From an uncultured SAR86 cluster bacterium (GTDB lineage: Bacteria; Pseudomonadota; Gammaproteobacteria; Magnimaribacterales; Magnimaribacteraceae), in assembly GCA_938048695.1 (NCBI GenBank), contig CALIUO010000007.1, positions 173,556 through 237,555 on the forward strand: a DNA stretch of 64,000 nt. Reading direction: 5' to 3'. A model generated the notes under the pieces. That model saw nothing but the letters and a program-made list of their open reading frames with translations. It made no database searches and was not told the origin of the DNA. Each line of letters opens with the position of its first letter. Position 1 is the first letter of the stretch. Shown piece after piece: positions 38,794 to 48,243 of this stretch. Both the position numbers and the translations under genes were made by a program.

Positions 38794-39090
38794 ATGGCTC
38801 TTAGTGATCAAGAATTAAAGGAAATAGCATATCTGGCTCGTATAAATGTTAATGAAGAATCTCTGACATCGTTAAAGAAAGAATTAGAAGACATTTTAGG
38901 GCTATTTGAAGAACTTAATGAAGCTGACACTTCTCAAGTTAGTGCTATGTCTCATCCTTTAGATTTGTCTCAGCCCACACGTAAAGACGAAGTAACTGAA
39001 GAAAATCTTCGGGAAGAACTACTAAAAAATGCACCTTCAGTGAAATCTGGTCTGTTTTTGGTACCTAAAGTTATCGACGGAGATAATTAA
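38794..39090 (+). CDS. gatC: Aspartyl/glutamyl-tRNA amidotransferase subunit C
   Basis: GatC stabilises the GatAB amidotransferase that turns Glu-tRNA(Gln) or Asp-tRNA(Asn) into the amide form. I chose the ATG at 38794 (98 residues): [17 protein letters not shown] is the family start, and AGGAA lies upstream. The open frame extends 83 codons further into mreB on the opposite strand and is not real. GatC signatures are [16 protein letters not shown] and [16 protein letters not shown]. It begins a gatC-gatA-gatB operon with one-base gaps. Confidence 0.94.
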   Translation: MALSDQELKEIAYLARINVNEESLTSLKKELEDILGLFEELNEADTSQVSAMSHPLDLSQPTRKDEVTEENLREELLKNAPSVKSGLFLVPKVIDGDN

Positions 39091-39091
39091 A

Positions 39092-40546
39092 ATGGATTTA
39101 CATAAACTATCTCTAAATCAGCAACTTAATGGACTAAAAGAAGGAGATTTCACTTCAACAGAGCTTACATCTCATTATTTAGACAGGATCTCTAAGCTAG
39201 ATAAGGAACTAAATTCATTTATCACAGTTACAGAAGATCAAGCACTCCTGCAGGCTGGAGCTGCGGATAAGCGATACAAGGAAAAAAGTAATTTAGCTCT
39301 CGATGGGCTACCAATTGCACATAAAGATATTTTTTGCACAAAAGGTGTGCTTACAACTTGCGGCTCGAAAATGTTATCTAACTTCGAAGCTCCCTACTCT
39401 TCGACTGTTTACGAAAAATTAGACAATGAAGGTATGGTTATGTTGGGCAAAACTAATATGGATGAATTTGCTATGGGTTCGTCCAATGAAACAAGTTATT
39501 TTGGTCCGGTTAAAAATCCATGGGACACTGAATATGTTCCTGGAGGATCATCTGGCGGCTCAGCTTCTTGTGTTTCTGCTGAACTAGCACCTGTAGCCAC
39601 TGCAACAGATACAGGAGGGTCAATCAGGCAGCCTGCTTCTCTATGTGGATTGACTGGAATTAAACCAACATATGGAAGAGTTTCGCGATATGGAATGATT
39701 GCTTTTGCCTCAAGCTTAGATCAAGGTGGAGTTGTTGCAAGGTCAGCAGAGGATGCGGCATTGATACTTGAAGCCATGTCAGGTCATGACTCAAAAGATT
39801 CCACAAGTCTTAAGTTAGACAAACCGGACCTAACAAAAGGACTCGATGACTCGATCAAAGGAATGAAAATAGGTCTTCCGAAAGAGTTTTTTGCGCAGGA
39901 CATGCCTGCATATATTGAGAAGTCTATAGAAGAGGCTATAGAGGTCTATAAAAGCCTAGGAGCTGAAGTTGTTGAAGTCTCTCTTAGTAATATTAATCTT
40001 TCTCTTCCAATTTACTACATTATTGCTCCTGCCGAATGCTCTGCTAACCTTTCTAGGTATGATGGAGTCAGATATGGGTATAGATGCGAAAATCCTAAAG
40101 ATATAGAAGACCTTTACATGAGAACTAGAGAGGAAGGATTTGGAAAAGAGGTAAAGAGAAGAATACTGATCGGAACTTATGCTCTATCTGCTGGATACTA
40201 TGATGCTTACTACTTAAAGGCGCAAAAATGTAGACAGTTAGTAGCTAACGATTTTTCGGAGGCTTTTAAAAGTGTTGATGTTATTTTATCTCCAACTACT
40301 CCTGGTACATCCTTCAAATCTGGTGAAAAAGCTGATGACCCCATAGAAATGTATTTACAAGATATCTTTACGATTCCTGCTAATCTGGCAGGCTTGCCTG
40401 GGTTGTCGGTTCCCTGCGGAGAATATGAAGGGCTACCATTAGGAATGCAATTAGTTGGTAACTCACTTGAAGAAGCCAAGCTATTACAGTTTGCTCACTC
40501 TTATCAATCAAATACTGACTGGCATAAAAAAATGCCAAATATTTAA
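39092..40546 (+). CDS. gatA: Aspartyl/glutamyl-tRNA amidotransferase subunit A
   Basis: GatA is the glutaminase that supplies ammonia to GatB. The 484-residue amidase-signature protein has the catalytic Ser-cisSer-Lys triad regions: Lys in [12 protein letters not shown] near residue 75, and the serines in [18 protein letters not shown] and [14 protein letters not shown] near 150-180. Length is normal. It starts one base after gatC and ends one base before gatB. Confidence 0.96.
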   Translation: MDLHKLSLNQQLNGLKEGDFTSTELTSHYLDRISKLDKELNSFITVTEDQALLQAGAADKRYKEKSNLALDGLPIAHKDIFCTKGVLTTCGSKMLSNFEAPYSSTVYEKLDNEGMVMLGKTNMDEFAMGSSNETSYFGPVKNPWDTEYVPGGSSGGSASCVSAELAPVATATDTGGSIRQPASLCGLTGIKPTYGRVSRYGMIAFASSLDQGGVVARSAEDAALILEAMSGHDSKDSTSLKLDKPDLTKGLDDSIKGMKIGLPKEFFAQDMPAYIEKSIEEAIEVYKSLGAEVVEVSLSNINLSLPIYYIIAPAECSANLSRYDGVRYGYRCENPKDIEDLYMRTREEGFGKEVKRRILIGTYALSAGYYDAYYLKAQKCRQLVANDFSEAFKSVDVILSPTTPGTSFKSGEKADDPIEMYLQDIFTIPANLAGLPGLSVPCGEYEGLPLGMQLVGNSLEEAKLLQFAHSYQSNTDWHKKMPNI

Positions 40547-40547
40547 G

Positions 40548-41993
40548 ATGAAAAATTATTCAGAAGATTGGGAAGCGGTAATCGGATTAGAAATCCACGT
40601 ACAATTATCTACAAAATCTAAGCTTTTTTCTGGAGCGAGTACAGACTTTGGTGCTTTACCTAACACTCAGGCCTGTAATATAGACTTAGCTATGCCTGGA
40701 GTGCTGCCTGTTCTCAATGAAGAAGTGCTTAGAATGGCCATTAAGCTTGGAAAGGCACTTAATGCGCAAATCAATAGCCCTACAAGTTTTGCTAGAAAGA
40801 ACTATTTCTATCCTGACTCACCCAAAGGTTATCAGATCAGTCAAATGGATAAACCAATTGTAGAAAATGGTTACCTAGATATAGAAACTAAAGAAGGAAA
40901 CAAAAGAATTGGAGTTACAAGAGCACATCTAGAAGAAGATGCAGGCAAGTCTCTGCATGATGATTTCGAGGGGCAATCCGGAATTGATTTAAATCGTGCT
41001 GGAACTCCCCTATTGGAGATAGTGTCTGAACCAGAAATAAATACTCCCGAAGAGGCAGTAGCTTATCTTAAGTCGATACATTCAATTATTAGATATTTAG
41101 GAATATCGGATGGGAATATGGCTGAAGGATCTATGAGATGTGATGCCAATGTTTCAGTAAGGAAGATAGGAGATGAAAACCTCGGTACCAGAACAGAAAC
41201 TAAGAATGTAAATTCTTTTCGTTTTGTGGAAAAAGCTATTCAATACGAAATAGAGAGACAAATCCACGAACTTGAATCTGGAAATAAAATTACCCAAGAA
41301 ACAAGGCTCTATGACTCTCAGGCCAACTCAACTCGACCCATGAGATCTAAGGAATTTGCAAACGATTACAGATATTTCCCAGAACCTGATTTACTTCCAA
41401 TAAACTTAGAAAATGAGTTTATCGAAGAAGTAATGGCTTCTATGCCAGAAATGCCAAATCAAAAGAAAGAAAGGTTTGTCTCCGAATTCAATCTAAGTGA
41501 ATATGATGCAAGTCTTTTAGCTGCCGATAAAGATTTAGCTGATTTCTTTGAGGAAGTGGCAAAAGTTTCTAATTCTCCTAAGTTAAGTGCGAACTGGATA
41601 ATGGGAGAGTTATCAGCTGAATTAAATAAAGAAAATTTAAGTATTAATGAGTCTAAAATCTCTTCTAATAAACTAGGGCAATTGATATTGAGAATAGAAG
41701 ACGGAACTATCTCAGGAAAAATAGCAAAAGAAATATTTGAGAAATTATGGTCTTCTGACAATGAAGTGGACGAAATAATACAAAGCGAAGGGCTAGAACA
41801 GGTTACAGATGATAAAGAAATAGAAAGTATAATTGATGGGGTTATAAAAAATAACCCAGAACAGCTTGAACAATACAGATCGGGTAAAGATAGGCTCTTT
41901 GGTTTTTTTGTTGGTCAAGTAATGAAGGCTTCGCAAGGCAAGGCAAACCCTAAGCAAGTCAACGATATTCTAAGAAAGAAATTAGAAAAATAG
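40548..41993 (+). CDS. gatB: Aspartyl/glutamyl-tRNA amidotransferase subunit B
   Basis: GatB activates the mis-acylated tRNA and transfers the amide nitrogen. I chose the ATG at 40548 (481 residues; [20 protein letters not shown]), one base after the gatA stop; an upstream in-frame start lies inside gatA. Signatures include [30 protein letters not shown] and [13 protein letters not shown], then the helical and YqeY-like tail. The stop overlaps the convergent tetR-like gene by twelve bases. Confidence 0.96.
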   Translation: MKNYSEDWEAVIGLEIHVQLSTKSKLFSGASTDFGALPNTQACNIDLAMPGVLPVLNEEVLRMAIKLGKALNAQINSPTSFARKNYFYPDSPKGYQISQMDKPIVENGYLDIETKEGNKRIGVTRAHLEEDAGKSLHDDFEGQSGIDLNRAGTPLLEIVSEPEINTPEEAVAYLKSIHSIIRYLGISDGNMAEGSMRCDANVSVRKIGDENLGTRTETKNVNSFRFVEKAIQYEIERQIHELESGNKITQETRLYDSQANSTRPMRSKEFANDYRYFPEPDLLPINLENEFIEEVMASMPEMPNQKKERFVSEFNLSEYDASLLAADKDLADFFEEVAKVSNSPKLSANWIMGELSAELNKENLSINESKISSNKLGQLILRIEDGTISGKIAKEIFEKLWSSDNEVDEIIQSEGLEQVTDDKEIESIIDGVIKNNPEQLEQYRSGKDRLFGFFVGQVMKASQGKANPKQVNDILRKKLEK

Positions 41994-42566
41994 TCTGTCC
42001 TGTAGGTGAAGGTTTATCATATTGTTAAAGTCTTTGAGGATAACTTTTCTTTCTCTCTTGCCCACTGTCGCACAATATTCATAGAAACCATATGCAGAAA
42101 GGAGAACTAGATCTGTTTGCCTTTCTAAAACTTTTTCATCTTTTCCGGGCCACCCTCTTTTAATGAGGTTCTTAAACTTTTGTTTTACTTTTTGTCTATT
42201 CTTCTCTCTGTATTTGATGCATTTAGGCAGATAACAACACAATTCGAGATGTAAATCGGCATCTTTACTTAAAGTATCTACAAATCTTTCAAAAAATAGT
42301 TCAAAAGCATTTTTAAAGTTTCCTGGCGTATTAGCTTTTTTGATGTATCTATCCCAATATCTGTGCAACGACTCCCAGCTTTTCTTTTGTACTTCTAAGA
42401 TTATGTCTTCAGTTGATGTATAAAACGAACTTATTTCTTCAATACCAACGCCCAATTCTCTAGCAATGGCTGCAAAGCTTATCTGTTCAATTCTTTTATC
42501 CTTTCTGAGAGAATTTATAGCTCTGTTTACTACCTTTTCCTTAAGATTACTGGTAGATCTATCCAT
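41982..42566 (-). CDS. TetR-family transcriptional regulator
   Basis: The 194-residue product has a TetR-like N-terminal helix-turn-helix (about residues 27-50; [21 protein letters not shown]) and an all-helical ligand-binding part. It is the last gene of the same-strand run GH84 enzyme, acyl-CoA ligase, MaoC-like protein, eight bases after the latter. TetR proteins of this kind often sense acyl-CoA or fatty acids, and control of the adjacent lipid genes is a reasonable inference. The real ligand and target are unknown. Confidence 0.75.
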   Translation of the reverse strand: MDRSTSNLKEKVVNRAINSLRKDKRIEQISFAAIARELGVGIEEISSFYTSTEDIILEVQKKSWESLHRYWDRYIKKANTPGNFKNAFELFFERFVDTLSKDADLHLELCCYLPKCIKYREKNRQKVKQKFKNLIKRGWPGKDEKVLERQTDLVLLSAYGFYEYCATVGKRERKVILKDFNNMINLHLQDRLFF

Positions 42567-42574
42567 AGTAAATT

Positions 42575-43030
42575 TTAGGTGATGAACATAGATAGAGTTT
42601 CTGCTATGTATGCAGGTTTGTCTACTCCCTTTATCTCCATTGTCACCTCTGTCTTCATTAAAAATCGACCATCTCCTTTATCCTCAACAGATACACATTT
42701 GCTATGAGTTCTTACTTTTGCACCCACATTAACAGGGTTAATAAATCTGACTTTATCCAGCCCATAATTGAAAACCATTTTTAAGTTTTCAGGAGCTAAA
42801 ACGGCTTGAGATGTTAAATGTGGGAGTAATGATAAAGACAAAAATCCATGGGCTATGGTTGACCCAAATAGAGGTGTTGCTTTTTCCGTATCTACATGGA
42901 TGAACTGGTGATCCAATGTTGAATCTGCAAACATATTTATTCTGTCTTGATCTACTTCAAACCAATCTGATGATCCTATCTCTTGACCGACATAGTCAAC
43001 TAATTTTTCTGCTGGCACTAATCCAATCAT
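42575..43030 (-). CDS. MaoC-like hot-dog dehydratase
   Basis: The 151-residue protein fits the single hot-dog MaoC family of (R)-specific enoyl-CoA hydratases. The conserved active-site block is seen as DQDRINMFADSTLDHQFIHVD near residues 28-48, with FGSTIAHGFLSLSLLP near 62-77. It probably hydrates an acyl-CoA intermediate made from the product of the adjacent acyl-CoA ligase. The substrate is not known. It lies eight bases after the ligase gene. Confidence 0.85.
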   Translation of the reverse strand: MIGLVPAEKLVDYVGQEIGSSDWFEVDQDRINMFADSTLDHQFIHVDTEKATPLFGSTIAHGFLSLSLLPHLTSQAVLAPENLKMVFNYGLDKVRFINPVNVGAKVRTHSKCVSVEDKGDGRFLMKTEVTMEIKGVDKPAYIAETLSMFIT

Positions 43031-43038
43031 AATTTCTC

Positions 43039-44661
43039 CTATTTATTTATTAAATGGTTTTTAAAATCTTTTCTCAAACCAGTTTTTAAAAGTTTTCCAG
43101 TAGCTGTATGAGGTAACTCTTCAACAAAAACAATATCATCAGGTAGCCACCATTTGGCCACTTTATCCTCTAAAAAAGTATTAATATCTTCTTTGCTCGG
43201 TTCTTGTCCCGCAGCTTTAACTATCAAGAGCAATGGTCTCTCATCCCATTTGGCATGCAATACACCAATCACACAAGCTTCGGCTACTCCTGGATGACCA
43301 ACAGCTGCATTTTCTAGATCTATAGAACTTATCCATTCTCCTCCAGATTTAATAACATCTTTACTTCTATCGACTATTTCCATGTAACCCTCAGGATGAA
43401 TCTTGGCAACATCACCAGTATCGAACCATCCATTTTCATCCATGGCACTCTCTTCGGCTTTATAGTATCTCTCTACAATTGTGGGTCCTTTGACTAATAA
43501 TCGACCGAAAGCGACGCCGTCATGTGGAAGCTCATTTCCATAATCGTCTGCAATTGTCATATTTACACCAAAAAAAGCTTTACCTTGTTTTTGCTGAAGG
43601 TCATACCTTCTTTCGATGTCCAGGTCTTCCATTTCTTTAGTCCTGCTAGTTGCTGTTCCTAGCGGACTCATTTCAGTCATCCCCCATCCGTGCATCAAAA
43701 AGACATCATGTTTCTCTTCAAACTCTTGAATCATAGCTCTCGGAGCAGCCGAACCACCCACTAGAGCAGTTTCAACACAATCTAAGGTTTGATTTGTTTC
43801 ATTAAGGTGCTGCAGTAGGCCAAGCCAAACAGTTGGGACGCCCATGAGAAGATCAGGCTTTTCATTATCAATTAGCTCATAAACTGAAGCTCCATCTAAG
43901 GCAGGCCCTGGAAAAACCAATTTGGCGCCAAACATAGCTCCAGCATAGGGAATGCCCCAAGCGTTAACATGGAACATAGGCACCACAGGTAAGATACAGG
44001 TTGAACTAGAAACTTTAGCTACATTACCGGAACTTACTATCCAGGCATGAAGAATGGTAGACCTATGAGAATATAAAACACCCTTAGGATTTCCAGTCGT
44101 CCCAGAAGTGTAGCAAAGACTTGAAGCTGTGTTTTCATCAAATTCAGGCCAAGTAAATTCATCTGATTCACAGGAAATTAGGTCCTCATAACACATTGCA
44201 TTGTTCAATTTAGTATCTGGCATATGTTCTTTATCTGTGAGAATCACATAGCCTTTTACTCCTTCTAATTCAGACTCTAACGACTCAACGAGTTCTATAA
44301 AAGATAAATCAATAAAAAGGTATTGATTTTCTGCATGGTTAATTATGTAGGTAAGCTGTTCAGGAAAAAGTCTTGGGTTAACTGTATTAACAACGCAACC
44401 TATTCCAGACACACCAAAATATAATTCAAAATGCCTATAGGTGTTCCAGGCAAGGGTGCCGACTGTATCTCCCTCTTGTAATCCCAGTTTTTCTAAAGCA
44501 TTAGCTAATTGTCTAGATCTTTTTGCAGCTTCAGAATAGGTATATCTGTGTATAGGACCTTCTACAGTTCTTGAAACTATTTCTGCATCACTATGATACT
44601 TTTCGGCATGCTCAATAAGGCCAGATATCAAAAGCTGCCCACTCATCATATTTCCTAACAT
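43039..44661 (-). CDS. Acyl-CoA synthetase (AMP-forming, FadD-like)
   Basis: The 540-residue adenylate-forming ligase activates a carboxylic acid, probably a medium or long fatty acid, to its CoA ester. Motifs are YTSGTTGNPKG at 184-194, HGWGMTEMSPLG near 325, the YDTGD-type GWFDTGDVAKIHPEG, DRSKDVIKSGGEWIS, and the catalytic lysine in TATGKLLKTGLRK near the C-terminus. A strong AGGAG Shine-Dalgarno precedes the ATG by seven bases. It lies eight bases after the GH84 gene and just before the MaoC-like gene. Chain-length specificity cannot be read from sequence. Confidence 0.9.
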   Translation of the reverse strand: MLGNMMSGQLLISGLIEHAEKYHSDAEIVSRTVEGPIHRYTYSEAAKRSRQLANALEKLGLQEGDTVGTLAWNTYRHFELYFGVSGIGCVVNTVNPRLFPEQLTYIINHAENQYLFIDLSFIELVESLESELEGVKGYVILTDKEHMPDTKLNNAMCYEDLISCESDEFTWPEFDENTASSLCYTSGTTGNPKGVLYSHRSTILHAWIVSSGNVAKVSSSTCILPVVPMFHVNAWGIPYAGAMFGAKLVFPGPALDGASVYELIDNEKPDLLMGVPTVWLGLLQHLNETNQTLDCVETALVGGSAAPRAMIQEFEEKHDVFLMHGWGMTEMSPLGTATSRTKEMEDLDIERRYDLQQKQGKAFFGVNMTIADDYGNELPHDGVAFGRLLVKGPTIVERYYKAEESAMDENGWFDTGDVAKIHPEGYMEIVDRSKDVIKSGGEWISSIDLENAAVGHPGVAEACVIGVLHAKWDERPLLLIVKAAGQEPSKEDINTFLEDKVAKWWLPDDIVFVEELPHTATGKLLKTGLRKDFKNHLINK

Positions 44662-44669
44662 TTTCTCTC

Positions 44670-45782
44670 CTAATTTCTAAGTATTATCTTTTTGAGTGGA
44701 TCAGAATATCTTCGCTTCAGCCACTCTTCAAGATTAAATTGATTATCTTCATTTTTTATTTTTTTAAGTAAAATCAAATCTAAATAAAATTTCCACAAAA
44801 ATGGTGCCCATTCAAGCTGCAATTCACTCTTCCATTCTATGCATAGAGTTTCTTTAGTATTTAATATCGCATCAATATTCTTATCATTTAGAGAAGGAAG
44901 ATTCTTAAATGGGTTTGTAAAATAAGGTAAAATCTTAATAAATTCTCTCGGTATCTTAAATTCTTTCAGGATTTCTTTGGTAGATTTGTCTGCTACAAAT
45001 CTTGAGAGGCAAATCATGTCTGTGACAGGTAATCCAGTAGGATTTATACCAATACCTTGAACTACACTATCTATATTTTTTCTACTTGAATGAGGTCCTA
45101 TATAAAACCTAGACGGACAATAGTCATTAGCATAATAGTTATCCCAAATAATGATTGGGTTAGAGAATAGATCTTTTAATTCCTTTAAGTCTTTCTTAGA
45201 AATAGACTGGCTAACAACTTCTTTGCCTGTCCACATTATAGAAATTGAAGGGTCAATACCCTCTGATAAAGATTTCAGATATTCATTATTCTTAATATCC
45301 CCTTTAGCAAAGCTTGTGCAATAAACTGTAGGACAAATTGTTATTTTGCTGTCTTTTGAAACATCAAAGGATTGAACTAATTCGATTATTCTAAGATGGG
45401 ATTTAGCTAAGTTTTTGTCTCTTTTATGCTCTATATCATCGAAAAAAATTGCAAAGTCCTCAAATCCCATTTGTCGAGCTTGCCTAAATTTAGCAAGAAG
45501 ATAATTTTTGATTACTTTTGTGGATTTAGAAATTTTTAGTCCTGGAGATAAAGAAAATACCGGCGAAATTTTATTTTTTTTACATTGGTCAACCAAACTT
45601 TTTAATATTTTTTCTTTTTCAGGAGGGTAATTTTCTTCCCACCTAACCCTGTGGTAGGGATCCTCCTTAGGACCATAGATATAGAAGTCCATGTTTAGTT
45701 TGGCCATATGATTTATAACTTTTGCTCTTTCCTCTTGAGAAAATAAGCGACCGTAATAGCCTTCTATATATCCTTTTAACAT
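44670..45782 (-). CDS. GH84-type beta-N-acetylglucosaminidase (O-GlcNAcase-like)
   Basis: The 370-residue product has the catalytic-domain hallmarks of glycoside hydrolase family 84: GYIEGYYGRLFS at residues 4-15, YIYGPKEDPYHRVRWEENYP near 34-53, LSPGL near 78-82, the catalytic aspartate pair in IFFDDIEH (Asp115-Asp116), IMWTGKEV, and WDNYYANDY. Family members remove GlcNAc from proteins or glycans by substrate-assisted catalysis. No signal peptide is seen, so it should act in the cytoplasm. ATG at 45780-45782 overlaps the prmC stop (TGATG), so it is co-translated with prmC. No carbohydrate-binding domains are attached. The natural substrate is unknown. Confidence 0.85.
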   Translation of the reverse strand: MLKGYIEGYYGRLFSQEERAKVINHMAKLNMDFYIYGPKEDPYHRVRWEENYPPEKEKILKSLVDQCKKNKISPVFSLSPGLKISKSTKVIKNYLLAKFRQARQMGFEDFAIFFDDIEHKRDKNLAKSHLRIIELVQSFDVSKDSKITICPTVYCTSFAKGDIKNNEYLKSLSEGIDPSISIMWTGKEVVSQSISKKDLKELKDLFSNPIIIWDNYYANDYCPSRFYIGPHSSRKNIDSVVQGIGINPTGLPVTDMICLSRFVADKSTKEILKEFKIPREFIKILPYFTNPFKNLPSLNDKNIDAILNTKETLCIEWKSELQLEWAPFLWKFYLDLILLKKIKNEDNQFNLEEWLKRRYSDPLKKIILRN

Positions 45783-46609
45783 CAATTTAATTGGCCCATG
45801 CAGATCCTGTCGTCACCATTCAAGTCTTTATGTGTTTTTATTTGAGAAAACCCATTTTTGTTTAAAATATCGACAACCTTATCAGATTGATCATATCCAT
45901 GTTCCAAAAATAAGTATCCTTTGTCTACAAGAATTTTGGAGCCTTCTTTTGCGATTTTCTTTATATCACCCAATCCATTCGATTCAGAAACTAAAGCTTT
46001 TCTCGGTTCATGCAGTAATCCATCAGAAAGAATTCTAGGGTCTAAAGAATCAATGTAGGGAGGATTTGAGATAATGATATCGAAATAATTGGTTTTAAAA
46101 GAATTTAACCAATCTGCATTCACTAAATTTACATCTAGCGAGTTTTTAGTCATATTGATTGAAGCTACTTTCAAAGAATCAAAACTTACATCTGTACATG
46201 TAATTAACCAATCTGGTCTCTCTTTAGCCAGAGCAAGTCCGATAGCTCCTGAACCTGTACCTAAATCCAAAACTTGTCTTCTTTCACAATCAAAACTGTC
46301 AAGAACCTTTTCTACTAAAACTTCAGTTTCTGGTCTAGGAACTAACACTTGTTGATTTATAAAAAGATCAAGATTCCAAAATCCTATATTATTTGTGAGA
46401 TAAGCCAGCGGCTCCCCATTTTCTCTTCTTTCTATGAGTTTTTTTATTCTATTTAAATCAGTTTTTGTGAAAGAAGGATCATCCCTGTAAAGAATATTTT
46501 TATCTATCTCCAAAACGTACATAATTACAAGCTCAATATCTAATCTGGAGCTTATATTGCAAGTTTCTATGAGAGAATTTATTAGTTGTGATGCAGGAGT
46601 ATCATTCAT
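45782..46609 (-). CDS. prmC: Release factor glutamine methyltransferase
   Basis: PrmC (HemK) methylates the glutamine of the GGQ motif in release factors, including RF1 encoded next door. The 275-residue protein has an N-terminal helical domain, the SAM motif VLDLGTGSGAIGLALA near residues 114-129, and the catalytic NPPY motif in IIISNPPYID near 182. It overlaps prfA by one base, the standard prfA-prmC pair. The downstream neighbour, a GH84 enzyme, is unusual. Confidence 0.95.
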   Translation of the reverse strand: MNDTPASQLINSLIETCNISSRLDIELVIMYVLEIDKNILYRDDPSFTKTDLNRIKKLIERRENGEPLAYLTNNIGFWNLDLFINQQVLVPRPETEVLVEKVLDSFDCERRQVLDLGTGSGAIGLALAKERPDWLITCTDVSFDSLKVASINMTKNSLDVNLVNADWLNSFKTNYFDIIISNPPYIDSLDPRILSDGLLHEPRKALVSESNGLGDIKKIAKEGSKILVDKGYLFLEHGYDQSDKVVDILNKNGFSQIKTHKDLNGDDRICMGQLN

Positions 46610-47697
46610 TAGCTTGAAGATTCCAGATTAGCGAGTGCTCTAGCCTGGTTCTCTTCTAATAATGCGGAAATCATAACTTCCATATCTCCATCTAAAAAAG
46701 CAGGGAGATTGTGAACAGAGAACTCAATTCGATGGTCGGTTATCCTATTCTGAGGAAAGTTATATGTTCTAATTTTTTCTGACCTATCTCCTGATCCGAC
46801 CATTACTCGACGATTTTCAGCCTGCTCGGATTCTGCTTTTTCTTTTTCTGCATTTTGAAGTTTAGACTGAAGTAATGATAGAGCTTTTTCTTTATTCTTG
46901 TGTTGTGAGCGTCCATCCTGACATTCAACGACAATTCCAGTAGGTATGTGGGTTAGTCTAACAGCTGAGTCTGTCTTATTTACATGCTGACCACCTGCTC
47001 CAGAAGCTCTAAATGTATCCACCCGCAAATCATTTTTATCTATGCTTACTTCTGCCAAGTCATCTTGTTGAGCTAAAACTGCAACAGAACAAGCCGAAGT
47101 GTGCACTCTACCTTGAGATTCCGTGGTAGGAACTCTTTGAACCCTGTGCACTCCTGCTTCAAACTTAAGTTGTTTGTAAACATCAGATCCTTCAATTCGA
47201 GTTACTAATTCTTTAAATCCTCCGTGATCACCCTCCCTAACGCTAACAACCTCCATTTTCCAGTTATTTCGCTCTGATAACCTTGAATACATTCTATAGA
47301 GATCACCTGAAAATAGAGCAGCTTCATCGCCACCTGTACCTGCCCTTATCTCTAAGAAAACATCCTTTGAGTCATCAGGGTCTTTGGGGAGTAGTAATCT
47401 TTTCAACTCTATCTCAAGATCGTCTATGCTATCTTTTAAAGTTTCAAATTCCAGCTCTGCCATTTCTTTAATTTCAGGATCGGAATCTTTCATTAAGATT
47501 TTTGCTTCTTCGAGGTCTTCTTCTGCTTTTTTAAAGGCGATAAAAGCATTTACTACTGGAGATAAATCAGCGTATTCTTTAGAAAGCTTTATATACTCTT
47601 CTTGATTAGAAGTAACATCAGGCTGACTGAGTAGAGACTCTATCTCTGCATATCGTGAAGAAACATCACCTAATTTAGTTAAAATACTCTCTATCAT
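46609..47697 (-). CDS. prfA: Peptide chain release factor 1
   Basis: RF1 ends translation at UAA and UAG. The 362-residue protein has the peptidyl-release motif GGQ at 235-237 (GAGGQHVNKTDSAVRL) and the RF1 recognition region VHRVQRVPTTESQGRVHTSA. The codon-reading tripeptide is PTT at 190-192 here, against PAT or PVT in most RF1. Domain 1 is helical (residues 1-100). The gene is divergent from lolB with 30 bases between start codons. hemA, which usually precedes prfA, is not present. Confidence 0.96.
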   Translation of the reverse strand: MIESILTKLGDVSSRYAEIESLLSQPDVTSNQEEYIKLSKEYADLSPVVNAFIAFKKAEEDLEEAKILMKDSDPEIKEMAELEFETLKDSIDDLEIELKRLLLPKDPDDSKDVFLEIRAGTGGDEAALFSGDLYRMYSRLSERNNWKMEVVSVREGDHGGFKELVTRIEGSDVYKQLKFEAGVHRVQRVPTTESQGRVHTSACSVAVLAQQDDLAEVSIDKNDLRVDTFRASGAGGQHVNKTDSAVRLTHIPTGIVVECQDGRSQHKNKEKALSLLQSKLQNAEKEKAESEQAENRRVMVGSGDRSEKIRTYNFPQNRITDHRIEFSVHNLPAFLDGDMEVMISALLEENQARALANLESSS

Positions 47698-47727
47698 TTT
47701 TTTAAACCAATGCTAATAATGTAAAAC

Positions 47728-48243
47728 ATGATTTACCTTAAAAGATTTCTTTTAAAAGATTTTGTTCTTTTTTATTTATTAGTTCTATTATTTGGTTGTT
47801 CTTCTCTATCTCAAGATTCAAAGAAAACTTTAGGCGAACCTATCTCCATCCAAGAAAACTTTAGTATAGAAGGTAAGTTTAAGCTTTCAAATTTGGATAG
47901 CAAGGAAACAGGTTATTTTGTTATAAATAAAAAGTTAAATACTATTTCTTTAACCTTAGGAAAAAATTATCTTCTGCCTGAAAGAAATTACATATTTGAT
48001 ATAAGAGAGAAAATAACTATTAAAAGTTTTATTGAGGAAGGTGTAACTGTACCAAGTCTACCAGATATAAAAGTATTGGATTTACTGGAATTGTTTTTAG
48101 GTTTTAAATCAAAACAGTTGAGTAAAGAAAATATTACAACCATCATGAAATATGAAGATACTTCGGTATTTCCTTCTAAGGTTTTGATGTCTAATGAGGA
48201 TTTTGAACTTACTTTGCTGATAAAAACATTATGGAAGAACTAA
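47728..48243 (+). CDS. lolB: LolB-like outer membrane lipoprotein receptor
   Basis: LolB accepts lipoproteins from LolA and inserts them into the outer membrane. The 171-residue product has a lipoprotein signal ending LLFGCSS (Cys near residue 24), followed by a beta-rich domain (FSIEGKFKLSNLDSKETGYFVI). Sequence similarity is weak and it is shorter than the 207 of E. coli LolB. The call rests mainly on position: divergent from prfA and overlapping ispE by 13 bases, as in most relatives. Confidence 0.75.
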   Translation: MIYLKRFLLKDFVLFYLLVLLFGCSSLSQDSKKTLGEPISIQENFSIEGKFKLSNLDSKETGYFVINKKLNTISLTLGKNYLLPERNYIFDIREKITIKSFIEEGVTVPSLPDIKVLDLLELFLGFKSKQLSKENITTIMKYEDTSVFPSKVLMSNEDFELTLLIKTLWKN

